Assembly: GCA_918797485.1 (NCBI GenBank)
Contig: CAKKNE010000002.1
Coordinates: 5,422,501-5,486,500, forward strand
DNA: 64,000 nt
Direction of reading: 5' to 3'
Origin: Pelagomonas calceolata
Lineage: Eukaryota > Sar > Pelagophyceae > Pelagomonadales > Pelagomonadaceae
The notes under the pieces are model-generated. The model saw only the letters and a list, made by a program, of their open reading frames with translations, was not told the DNA's origin and made no database searches. The translations under genes and the position numbers were made by a program. Each line of letters begins with the position of its first letter. The first letter of the stretch is position 1. Positions 27,752 through 35,345 of the stretch are shown here, one piece after another.

Positions 27752-28155
27752 CGTTTGTTGGCTGCGCTGCTCTTCCAATTCAAACACGCGGTGGCTGCAG
27801 CGCCGTGGAATCAGTTCGCTGCCGTGCGGTCCTAAGGTGACAGCAGCCCTGAACGCGATAAACTCACGGCAAAAGAGCTCCTGTGCAGCTCGCACGGCCG
27901 TGCCAAATTCAGTTTTGTTTGAGCCGCCGTCTCTAGATTGACCTACTAGCGCGCAAAAGTATACATCCCATGACGTGTCATCCCTACGGAGGAGCCCCCG
28001 CGGAGAAGTCTAGATTCCGTTCACATTTCCGTTTCATCTCCATCAGTCCAACAGATCTCAAAACAAACCTGGCATCTCTGGCGCTGATCCGGCTGCGTGC
28101 TATTTCGAGCGGGGCAGCCATCGCTCGCAACATGCGCCAGTAATTCATTCTCGAG
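27752..28155. other. Divergent gap between CCDC61 and TIR-like gene
   Basis: About 400 bp shared 5' region. Only a partial motif (ACCTACTAGCGCGC near 27940) is visible. Translations here are low quality and no gene is called. Confidence 0.4.
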
Positions 28156-29595
28156 ATGGCAACCACAGCACCGGATCCGACCACGATTGATGTGGCACCT
28201 GATAGCCAGTCCGAGATACACCAGAAGCTGAAGAGAGCCAAGGCGGCCGGCGCGGCGGTGCGGGCGCGCATCTCGGTGACAATGGGACTGGCCGGCGGCG
28301 CGCTGGTGGTCGTCCTCGTCACTGCGATTGCCGACGCCGCTGATACGCTAAATTACGCATCGGCGTTCTACTGCATCGGCATCCCGGGGCCGCCGCTGCT
28401 CCTCCTTGCGGTGCTGCCTACCGACCGACTGGTCATTTACGGCGTCGCGGTGATTTGCTGTGGTGTGTCTCTCGTGTGTGGTTACTTTATAGCTGACGAA
28501 GCACAACGCCACGCGAGGCGGAAGCGGCGGCCGGACAAGGCGGACTGGACCGCAGTCCAGTACGTGTGGGTGGTGGGCTTTTTGTGCGTGGCCGCGGTGA
28601 TGAGCTCCGCGGCCGGGCTGCCGCCGCGCGCCGCTCTTCGACGGATGTGGATGTCCCTTGGCGCGGTGTACCTCGCCTCTGCTTTGATATGGGGGTACGT
28701 ATGTGTTACCTGCGTGAATGGCATGGAACGCGGCTCCCCGGAGCACCAATTCTTCTGGATCGCCACGGCAGAACTCTTTGTGCTCGGCGTGGCGAGCTCG
28801 ACGCCGTCCTTCCGCCAACGCATCCACGCCGCCCTGCTGGCGCGGGACGGCCAGATCTCCTCGGCGGCGTCCGTCGCCGCCCTGCTGGGGCGCAACGATA
28901 TTGATCATGTCAAGGCGGAGGCGCAACGAAAATTCTACGGCGTCGAGCTGTCGCAAGTGCGCCTGGAGGACCTACAACAGAGCACGCCGGACCCCGCCCT
29001 CTTCGCCCGGGCGAAGCACGCCCGGTTCGACGAGATCGATTGGTTCATTTCGCACTCGTGGCACGACTCGCCCGATGCCAAGTATAGCGCGTTGCAGGCC
29101 GCCCGATCTAAGTTCGTTGCGGCCAATAAACGAGAGCCTGTGGCGTGGCTCGACAAATTTTGCATCGACCAGACGAGTATCGCAGACAGTCTCATGTGTC
29201 TCCCGGTCTTCCTCGCGGGCTGCAAACAGCTCTACCTATTCTGTGGGCCCACGTTCTTGGAGCGGCTGTGGTGCCTGTTGGAGATTTTTGTGTATCTCGA
29301 GATGGGCGGTCGCGTCGATGACGTAACGCTGGTTCTGGCGCCGCCGGAGGGGACTGACGACGTCGACGCGTACTTCGAGGAGCGATTCGCGAGGTTCGAC
29401 GTGTCTCACGCAACATGCTTCGACCCCGTCGAGCGCGACCGGCTGCTCGCGACCATCGAGGCGGGCTTCGGCGGGCTCGACCAATTCAACGCGTCGCTCA
29501 AGGGCGTCGTCGCGGATCTGCTGAAGCGCGCCGCGGACACCCCGCGCGGCCTTGAGCGATCGTTCTCCGTGCGGGCGTCGACGCGTAATTTGTGA
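28156..29595 (+). CDS. Multi-pass membrane protein with cytosolic TIR-like domain
   Basis: 479 residues. After a soluble N-terminus there are about six hydrophobic helices: VTMGLAGGALVVVLVTAIAD, PGPPLLLLAVLP, LVIYGVAVICCGVSLVCGYF, VWVVGFLCVAAVMSSAAGL, LGAVYLASALIWGYVCVT and ATAELFVLGVASS. A linker with a small helix pair leads to a TIR-like domain from about residue 290: DEIDWFISHSWHDSPDAKYS, AWLDKFCIDQTSIADSLMCL, FLAGCKQLYLFCGPTFLERL and WCLLEIFVYLEMGG. Such FISHSWHD domains are numerous in microalgae; enzymatic NADase activity is not established. The glutamate in CLLEIF corresponds to the usual active-site region, but I cannot confirm it. Role in sensing or signalling is inference. Confidence 0.65.
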   Translation: MATTAPDPTTIDVAPDSQSEIHQKLKRAKAAGAAVRARISVTMGLAGGALVVVLVTAIADAADTLNYASAFYCIGIPGPPLLLLAVLPTDRLVIYGVAVICCGVSLVCGYFIADEAQRHARRKRRPDKADWTAVQYVWVVGFLCVAAVMSSAAGLPPRAALRRMWMSLGAVYLASALIWGYVCVTCVNGMERGSPEHQFFWIATAELFVLGVASSTPSFRQRIHAALLARDGQISSAASVAALLGRNDIDHVKAEAQRKFYGVELSQVRLEDLQQSTPDPALFARAKHARFDEIDWFISHSWHDSPDAKYSALQAARSKFVAANKREPVAWLDKFCIDQTSIADSLMCLPVFLAGCKQLYLFCGPTFLERLWCLLEIFVYLEMGGRVDDVTLVLAPPEGTDDVDAYFEERFARFDVSHATCFDPVERDRLLATIEAGFGGLDQFNASLKGVVADLLKRAADTPRGLERSFSVRASTRNL

Positions 29596-29821
29596 TCTGT
29601 GGTACTTGTCCTTTAGTTGTGTTGGGTGCACGGGTTTTACACCGCAATATTTTGCGACTGAGCGACATTCAGGCGGCGCGGCCACAAGCTACCGTGCCTA
29701 CACGCCCAGACAACGAGTGATTCGAGCGGAGAGCGAGGAAACGCCGCCGCAAGGGGGCACTGATCAATAAAAATAAAACATTACCTCGCCGCGGCCGGTC
29801 CGGAGAGGTGTGAAATTTGAC

Positions 29822-30429
29822 ATGGAGTACTCGGTGGACGCCCACGCCATGGCGTCGCTGATTCCGCACGACAACTATGATCTGGTCGTGGCCAATAGTG
29901 TTTTTGAGCACATGCGGCAGCCCTTCGTCGTCGCGTGCCGCGCGGCGTGGAAATCACAATAGCCAGTGGCGAGGTCGCGTCGATGGCGTCTCGGAGGGCC
30001 TCATTCCGACGCCGTTGACGCGCCGCGTCGACCGCCACGCCATCGCCGCGACGCGTTCGCACCGCGAGACGCGGCGTCACACGCAGGAAACAAATCTACC
30101 TCATCCTCAAGCCCGGCGGCTACATGCTCTGGCACACGCCGTTCATGTTTCCCTTCCACGGCGTGCCCGCGGACTATTTCCGCTACACGCACGCGGGCGC
30201 GGCGGCCGTCTGTGAAGACTCGGGCCTCGAAGTTATTGAAGCGGCGCCGGACGGCGGCTACGCGGCCGTGCTGGGCCATGTAGTAGGCATGGACACGCGC
30301 TTCTTCTCGGACGAGGAGATACACCGAGTGCATGAGCTGCCGCACTGGAAAGATCTGGACAACCTGCACCACAAGGTGTCCTACCACCTGTCGACGAAGC
30401 TCGTCGCACGGAAGCCCCCCTCGAACTAA
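29822..30429 (+). CDS. Class I methyltransferase-like protein lacking motif I, two exons
   Basis: Exon 1 is 29822-29946 and exon 2 is 30087-30429, phase 2, giving about 155 residues: MEYSVDAHAMASLIPHDNYD, LVVANSVFEHMRQPFVVACR, then LILKPGGYMLWHTPFMFPFH and GVPADYFRYTHAGAAAVCED. These are post-I, motif II and C-terminal blocks of SAM-dependent methyltransferases. The glycine-rich SAM motif I and its upstream helices are missing; the sequence before 29822 stays open only briefly (GVKFD) behind an AG, so either a first exon is lost or lies outside the readable pattern. An active enzyme is therefore doubtful. The stop is 2 bp from the next, convergent gene. Confidence 0.55.
29947..30086 (+). other. 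Introner-like intron, 140 nt, with inverted cores
   Basis: GT-AG intron starting GTGGAAATCACAATAG and ending GTCACACGCAG. It carries GTCGCGTCGATGGCGTC near the 5' side and CGCCATCGCCGCGACGCG near the 3' side, which are imperfect inverted repeats of each other, like the termini of a small DNA transposon. Splicing restores a methyltransferase reading frame. Confidence 0.8.
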
Positions 30430-30430
30430 T

Positions 30431-30910
30431 TCACTTACATTCTAAGAAGTCGAGCGCGTCGGCCTTGACTTTTGGTGGTGGCTTCTTCTCCACGGCGCGC
30501 CGGATGTAGCCGACGTTCGCGCGCAGCTCGTCGGCCGTGCCCCTTAACCCGACCGCGGCCAGGTCCTCCCGCAGCTCCTCCGTTGATATCGTCGTCGGCT
30601 TCGCTTCGCTAGTGTCGCTCGACGACGTTGATGATGCGGACGACGCGGACGACGCAGACGAGTCCGAGGACGCCACCGATTCATCGTCGGCAGCGTCCTC
30701 GGCGTGGTCGTCCGCGCGCTTGAGGGCCCGCTGCACGACGACCCTATATTCCAGCATGAGTTCGTTCGAGGGCTCGTATTTTAGTACTTTCTCGATGAGG
30801 GGCTGGGCCTTTGTATAGTCCGCGGCCTGCAATGCGGCCAGCAAGTCCATCACCAGCTCCTCGGGCGCATTGCTCGGCGTCCGCCGGTCGTCGCGGTCGT
30901 CGATGGGCAT
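30431..30910 (-). CDS. Small acidic protein, possibly ERICH2-like
   Basis: 159 residues. A helical N-terminal half, EELVMDLLAALQAADYTKAQ then PLIEKVLKYEPSNELMLEY, resembles the single TPR-like unit of ERICH2-type proteins (LL..DY.KA..L...L..EP.N). A long Ser/Asp-rich tract follows (SSDSSASSASSASSTSSSDT), then a helical C-terminus TEELREDLAAVGLRGTADEL. No catalytic residues are seen. Because ERICH2 is a cilium-linked family, the context with CCDC61 and the ASH protein is suggestive, but the match is short. It begins at the only upstream ATG. It is divergent from the ASH-domain gene, with a weak motif copy at 30988-31006 between them. Confidence 0.55.
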   Translation of the reverse strand: MPIDDRDDRRTPSNAPEELVMDLLAALQAADYTKAQPLIEKVLKYEPSNELMLEYRVVVQRALKRADDHAEDAADDESVASSDSSASSASSASSTSSSDTSEAKPTTISTEELREDLAAVGLRGTADELRANVGYIRRAVEKKPPPKVKADALDFLECK

Positions 30911-31184
30911 GGCTTAACACGATTGGCAGCCCCTTTGATAGTGCGGGCAGCCCTGCGCGTCGCACAAAACACAAAACCACCGGTTGCGCTAGTATGTCAA
31001 AGCTAGGCTTTAATTTGGCGTTGCACGCCGCCGGCGCTGCGTACTGACCCGCGACGTCCGCAGAACGGCAGCCAATCTTCCAGGCCGACAGACCCCCGGC
31101 CGACGCACGCGCGCAACGCCGCTCGGGCAGCGCGATCCGCAGCCCCAAGCACAACAACAAGCTAGTGTACAGACACTGACCACC

Positions 31185-32903
31185 ATGAGCAGCAGCAGCA
31201 GCAGCTCCAGCAGCTCCGATAGCGAGTCCTCGGACGACGAGGAGGTACCCGCTTTACCGGAAGCGGCCCTCGTGCCGTACGAGGACGCGGCGCCGGCACC
31301 CGCGCCCCGATACGCGCCCGGCCTCCCGCCCTCGCGCGCGTCGCTCAATTCATTGCTCCGCCAGAGTTTGGATCATCGCACGGAGGCCCGTGTCAAGTTC
31401 GAGGCGGCCAAGGATGCATTGCGAAGCCTCGCCAAGTCGCAACGAGACGGTACCATATATACGGCGCAAGACCCGCGCATGGCCATCAGCGCCGAGTACG
31501 ACATGAGGAGCGGATTGGAGCCCTGGGGCCAAGTCCGACGACGACCGACGGTCAAGCCGAAGACCGGACCCCTCACGCTCATCTTCGAATTTTACGCGCG
31601 GATGCAAGAGCCGGGCGCGCAGTTAGGTAAAGATAGGACGATGACGATGATCAAGGACTGCAACGAGCGGCTGTCGTTCTTCGAGGTCGTTTGTTTCGCG
31701 CGGGATTTTGATATTGTGCCGAAACTCATCACGAAGGCGACGCTCGCGTACCTCCACAAGGTGTCCTCGGCGCTGCCGAACCGGTCGGAAACGTCGCAAC
31801 GAGAAGGCCAGGATGTCCGAGATGCGGGCTTCGACCTCGAGGAGTTCAACATGTTGCTTGTACGCATAGCATTAGTTGCGTTTGCCGAACGGTCGGTAGG
31901 TGATCCGGAGATGGCCGTCCGTTGTATCATAAGATGGATGCATCTCGACGACCCGCCGAAGGTGAGACATGTCGTGCATACGAGAGGCAGGCAAACGCAA
32001 CGTCGAATCAACTTTCGCAGCAAGGGTGAAGTTGACAACACTGCTGCAAAACGCGCCTTGCGAGACAAGAAGGATGAAATGCTGCTGCGGTTGAAGGCTC
32101 TCAGCCCAAAGCATAAAGTAGATTATACGCGGAGCCAGGTGCAACGCGTCAAGGACTTCGACTACAAAGTCGACGACCTGACTAGAGTGAACAACTTGCT
32201 CCAAGTCAGTCAGCAGATTTTACTGGCTTCTTTTAAAAAAGATACGGCGAAATTACTAGATCCCTACGTGGCTTCTAAACCGGTTCATCATTGGTGCCCC
32301 TTCGACGACTGTGGCATTGATTGTGGTCGAGTGTTATCTAACATAACCTACGCTACAAGAATCCACGTCTGCAATCGTTCTGATGAGACTTTGACCGTGT
32401 GCGGGCTGGATATTAGCGGAGATGCTACAGATGCGCTGTCGGCTCGGTTCGACCCGCGGCCCTTCGCCCCGGGGATGACGCGCTTCGTCGAGCTGAATGT
32501 ACGACCGTCGAATACGATGGGCGAGTTCTCTTCTATGGTAGAGCTGAAAATTGGGAGAGATAAAGCCCCCTCGAAGAACGTGAACGCGCTCGGGTCGCAC
32601 GGCGACACTTATGTCGCGGTGCCCGTCTTCTACCGCGTGGGCGGCCCGGGCCACGCGCCGCGGCGGCGGCCCGCGTCGGCCGGCGCGATTCGCACGACGC
32701 TGCGCGTGCGCCGGTCCTTCAAGGCCGTCGTTCTAGATCTGCCCGACCGCGTCGCGGGCGCGATCAAGCCGCGGATCAAGGCGACGGACTCCCAGTCGTC
32801 GCGGTCCGCGTCGCCGTCCGGGTCGTCGTCGTCGTCGTCTGACGAGGACGACGAGCCAAGGCCGGCCGGCGGGCAGGTGCTGCTTAAGGACCAAATCTTT
32901 TAA
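31185..32903 (+). CDS. ASH-domain protein, probably ciliary/axonemal
   Basis: 572 residues. Starts with a serine run and an acidic stretch. The middle has LTLIFEFYARMQEPG, LSFFEVVCFARDFDIVPKLI and FDLEEFNMLLVRIALVAFAE, resembling a helical module in the protein at 5140. From about residue 365 an ASH/PapD-like beta domain follows: CGIDCGRVLSNITYATRIHV, CNRSDETLTVCGLDISGDAT, PFAPGMTRFVELNVRPSNTM and FSSMVELKIG. ASH domains are typical of centrosome, cilium and flagellum proteins. The C-terminus is a Ser/Asp-rich tail. A flagellar role is inference from domain and neighbours. The stop is 15 bp from the convergent ankyrin gene. Confidence 0.62.
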   Translation: MSSSSSSSSSSDSESSDDEEVPALPEAALVPYEDAAPAPAPRYAPGLPPSRASLNSLLRQSLDHRTEARVKFEAAKDALRSLAKSQRDGTIYTAQDPRMAISAEYDMRSGLEPWGQVRRRPTVKPKTGPLTLIFEFYARMQEPGAQLGKDRTMTMIKDCNERLSFFEVVCFARDFDIVPKLITKATLAYLHKVSSALPNRSETSQREGQDVRDAGFDLEEFNMLLVRIALVAFAERSVGDPEMAVRCIIRWMHLDDPPKVRHVVHTRGRQTQRRINFRSKGEVDNTAAKRALRDKKDEMLLRLKALSPKHKVDYTRSQVQRVKDFDYKVDDLTRVNNLLQVSQQILLASFKKDTAKLLDPYVASKPVHHWCPFDDCGIDCGRVLSNITYATRIHVCNRSDETLTVCGLDISGDATDALSARFDPRPFAPGMTRFVELNVRPSNTMGEFSSMVELKIGRDKAPSKNVNALGSHGDTYVAVPVFYRVGGPGHAPRRRPASAGAIRTTLRVRRSFKAVVLDLPDRVAGAIKPRIKATDSQSSRSASPSGSSSSSSDEDDEPRPAGGQVLLKDQIF

Positions 32904-32918
32904 TCACAAAGCTATTAC

Positions 32919-33605
32919 TCAGTAGTACCCCGCGTGGAGCCAAAACGCGAGGACCTTTCGGACGAGCTCCGGCGGGAGGAGGGGCGTCGCGAGGATCGAT
33001 GCGATCCGCGCGACGTGGGCTTGCGCGTATCTCTGGAATCCGCCCGCGTTTCTGACTCGTACGATGTACGGGTCCGTGTTATCTGTGGGGATCTCAGCGC
33101 CCGCGCGGAGAAATAACGGCCACGTACGGCGATACGGCCGTGTGATTGCAATGTCGAAGGGTCTCATCCCAGACGGGGACAGTCTTGCATCCAAACTAGC
33201 ACCCGCGGCCAGGAGCACTTCGACGCAATCGGCGGCCCCCCTGCGTCCTGCGAGGTGCAGCGCTGTGACACCACTGTTGCCTGCCGCATCCACATTAACG
33301 CGGGCTTGAACGAGCAGCGACACCAACTCGACACTTTTACTGCTAGCCGCACAGTGAAGTGGTCTCCACCCATTCCCAGTCGGACCAGTATCGGACGCTT
33401 CCAAATTTGCCCCCGCGTCGCGAAGGAGCTCGAAGCAGGCCGCGCGGTCACCGCCATTATTATTCCGGCACAAGCAATGAAGAGGCGTTTTTGTTATATA
33501 AAAAGCATGTTCATTATAGACTGCATCTGGCGACACACCTTCCGCAAGCAGTCGCCGGAGCTTCTCGACGTTCCCGGCGCGTGCGGCTTTGTGTATGGCT
33601 GCCAT
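32919..33605 (-). CDS. Ankyrin-repeat protein with C-terminal PELV helix
   Basis: 228 residues, intronless. Four to five ankyrin repeats: AAIHKAARAGNVEKLRRLLA, TPLHCLCRNNNGGDRAACFE, RPLHCAASSKSVELVSLLVQ, ALHLAGRRGAADCVEVLLAA. The C-terminus (ATPLLPPELVRKVLAFWLHA) resembles the short helical tail (PxELVxxVLxF) common on algal ankyrin proteins, sometimes annotated as F-box or SOCS-like. It could be an adaptor for ubiquitin ligases, but that is inference. The ATG at 33605 opens the frame. A well-formed promoter motif in the same (minus) orientation lies 157 bp upstream and is shared with the divergent Nit gene. Confidence 0.75.
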   Translation of the reverse strand: MAAIHKAARAGNVEKLRRLLAEGVSPDAVYNEHAFYITKTPLHCLCRNNNGGDRAACFELLRDAGANLEASDTGPTGNGWRPLHCAASSKSVELVSLLVQARVNVDAAGNSGVTALHLAGRRGAADCVEVLLAAGASLDARLSPSGMRPFDIAITRPYRRTWPLFLRAGAEIPTDNTDPYIVRVRNAGGFQRYAQAHVARIASILATPLLPPELVRKVLAFWLHAGYY

Positions 33606-33761
33606 AGGGTCAGACCAAGAGCAGCGCCCGGGTCAGCAAGAGCTTGAGGGTCAGACCAAGAGCGGCGGCCGTGAGAGGCGCTAGATATGGATGGGCCAGC
33701 GAAAAGGGGCAGCCAGAGACCGCACAATAGCGCCGCTGTATCAACACTCCGGTGCCAACTT

Positions 33762-33785
33762 GCTAGTGTCTTACAGCACGCTAGC
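33762..33785 (-). promoter_or_regulatory. Recurrent intergenic motif, copy 3
   Basis: On the minus strand: GCTAGCGTGCTGTAA then GACACTAGC, with both ends forming the inverted pair GCTAG/CTAGC. It lies 157 bp before the ankyrin gene start and about 103 bp before the divergent Nit gene. Confidence 0.7.
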
Positions 33786-33855
33786 ACGTCGACGCGTTGC
33801 GCAGATTTTGGGCCGTTTCGGCCATACCGGTGCAAGTCTAAGGCGCTCGGCGACA

Positions 33856-33899
33856 GCATTGACGCATGCGAGGAGCCGCATTGACGCATGCGAGGAGCC
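33856..33899 (+). repeat. Perfect 22-bp tandem duplication over a start codon
   Basis: Two identical 22-nt units (each begins GCATTGACGCATGCG and ends AGGAGCC) abut at 33877/33878. Each contains an ATG (33866 and 33888). As 22 is not a multiple of 3, only the second is in frame with the nitrilase; the first opens a different frame. Confidence 0.9.
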
Positions 33900-34856
33900 G
33901 TGCGACGCCTCACGCGGGTGGCAGCTCTGCATCGCGCCCTCACACGATCGACAGCCCTGCAGCACGCTGCACGACGCGCATCGATGGCGGCTGCAGCCGG
34001 CAAAGCGCTCCCGCGCGTGGCAGTGGGCCAACTCAACAGCACCGGCGACCACGCGGCGAACCTGGCGCAAGCAGAAAAGCTCTGCGCGGCCGCGGCCGCG
34101 GCGGGCGCCAATCTATTGTGCCTGCCCGAGGCGTTCTCCTTCATCGGCGCGAGCCCGCAAGAAACCATATCCCAGGCCGAAGCGCTGGATGGCCCGCGCC
34201 TCGAACAATATAGAACGCTCGCGCGGCGCCACGGCCTCTGGCTGAGCTTGGGCGGGTTCCACGAGGCCGGCGCGCCTGGTAATCGCGTCCACAACACGCA
34301 CGTCGTCGTCGACGCGGCGGGCGCCACCGTCGCGGAGTACCGCAAGATCCACTTGTTCGACGTCGACGTGCCCGGCGGCGCAACACTCTTGGAGTCTAAA
34401 AGTACGACGCCCGGGAAAGCAGAGGCCGTCGTCGTCGACGCGCGCGACCAGTTGGGCTTCACGTTCGGGCTGACGACGTGCTACGACGTGCGCTTCCCCG
34501 AGCTCTACGTGGCGCTGGCGCGGCGCGGGTGCGACGCGATCCTCGTGCCGTCGGCGTTTACCGTGCCGACGGGCGAGGCGCACTGGCACCTACTACTCCG
34601 CGCGAGGGCGGTGGAGTCGCAATCCTACATTTTGGCAGCGGCCCAATCAGGCGCGCATAATGAAAAGAGGCGGTCGTACGGCCACGCGCTAGCCGTGGAC
34701 CCGTGGGGCGTCGTGGTGGCGGACGCCGGCGACGCCGCGCCATCTCTCGTCACGGTGGACCTCGACCTGGAGAAGGTGAGGTCAATTAGAGAGAAGATGC
34801 CGATCCAGGCCCACCGGCGGCGCGACGTCGTGGAGTTGCTATTGGACGATGGATAA
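33888..34856 (+). CDS. NIT1: Nit1-type amidase (nitrilase superfamily), possibly dual targeted
   Basis: 322 residues. Nit1 hydrolyses deaminated glutathione, a metabolite-repair reaction. The catalytic triad is visible: Glu81 in LPEAFSF, Lys153 in YRKIHLFDVD and Cys198 in LTTCYDVRFPELY. Other family blocks are RVAVGQLNSTGDHAANL, GGFHEAGAPGNRVHNTHVV, LVPSAFTVPTGEAHWHLLLR, ARAVESQSYILAAAQSGAHN and GHALAVDPWGVV. The first 32 residues (MRGAVRRLTRVAALHRALTR..) form an arginine-rich mitochondrial presequence; initiation at Met33 (MAAAAGK) would give a cytosolic form, as in known Nit1 genes. The ATG used lies in the second copy of a tandem repeat. The promoter motif is about 103 bp upstream. Confidence 0.88.
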   Translation: MRGAVRRLTRVAALHRALTRSTALQHAARRASMAAAAGKALPRVAVGQLNSTGDHAANLAQAEKLCAAAAAAGANLLCLPEAFSFIGASPQETISQAEALDGPRLEQYRTLARRHGLWLSLGGFHEAGAPGNRVHNTHVVVDAAGATVAEYRKIHLFDVDVPGGATLLESKSTTPGKAEAVVVDARDQLGFTFGLTTCYDVRFPELYVALARRGCDAILVPSAFTVPTGEAHWHLLLRARAVESQSYILAAAQSGAHNEKRRSYGHALAVDPWGVVVADAGDAAPSLVTVDLDLEKVRSIREKMPIQAHRRRDVVELLLDDG

Positions 34857-34857
34857 G

Positions 34858-34986
34858 TTATTCGCTAGAGACCCCCTTCTTCTTCCCCACCTTCTTGAGG
34901 TGGTGCACGGCGCGCTCGGCCCGGGCGGCCGTGGGGTCGCGGCGGCCCCGTCCCGGCTTCCGCTTCGGCGGCGGCGGCGGCGCGTC
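34858..34986 (-). CDS. Possible 3' exon of a minus-strand gene
   Basis: After a CACACAG acceptor at 34987 the minus-strand frame reads DAPPPPPKRKPGRGRRDPTA, then ERAVHHLKKVGKKKGVSSE, and stops at 34858, 2 bp past the stop of Nit1. Such tight convergent ends are normal in this genome, which favours a real gene. The upstream exon cannot be identified because the other side of the intron carries a plus-strand zinc-finger relic. The product is basic and unrecognised. Confidence 0.3.
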   Translation of the reverse strand, partial: DAPPPPPKRKPGRGRRDPTAARAERAVHHLKKVGKKKGVSSE

Positions 34987-35092
34987 CTGTGTGGGATCGA
35001 CACCGTCGCGAAACGCTCTCATGAAGACGCCATCGCCGCGACCACATCGAGCCACGTTCTTTTTCACGCCGCGTCAGGACCTTCACGCGTAA
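34987..35092. other. Introner-like element, orientation uncertain
   Basis: Plus-strand reading begins GTGTGGGATCGACACC, holds GACGCCATCGCCGCGACC, and ends AATCGGTAAG. The minus strand also offers a CACACAG acceptor at its end. The core matches the introns at 53005 and 29947, so it is probably an introner copy serving either the minus-strand exon at 34858 or the relic at 35094. Confidence 0.5.
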
Positions 35093-35093
35093 A

Positions 35094-35270
35094 TCGGTAA
35101 GGGCCAGACGTGCTACATCTGCACGCAGGCCCTCCACTGGAGGACGAAGGAAGGCCTCGTGCGCATGTGTGCGTGCCGCGGGACGGCGGGCTTCGCGCAT
35201 GTGTCGTGTCTCGCGGAGCAGGCGAAGATTTTGTTCGCGGAGGCCGAGGAGAATAATTTGGGGGCCTCAG
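35094..35270 (+). pseudogene. Relic of a RING/MYND-type zinc-finger gene family
   Basis: Reads GQTCYICTQALHW, then EGLVRMCACRGTAGFAHVSC, then LAEQAKILFAEAEENN. The spacing CxxC..CxC..HxxC plus the RGTAGFAHVSCLAEQAK block is typical of a large microalgal zinc-finger family whose members continue into a second C-x-x-C half and tetratricopeptide repeats. Here similarity stops after EENNLG and unrelated sequence follows. The sequence before is introner-like. No start codon and no second zinc-binding half are present, so this looks like a truncated copy rather than a functional gene. Confidence 0.5.
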
Positions 35271-35345
35271 CGCCCGCGAGGCGGGGATTCCCTACGCGAT
35301 TAAACCGGTCTCATAGCTACTCTATTAGGCCACCGCCCAGGGAAA

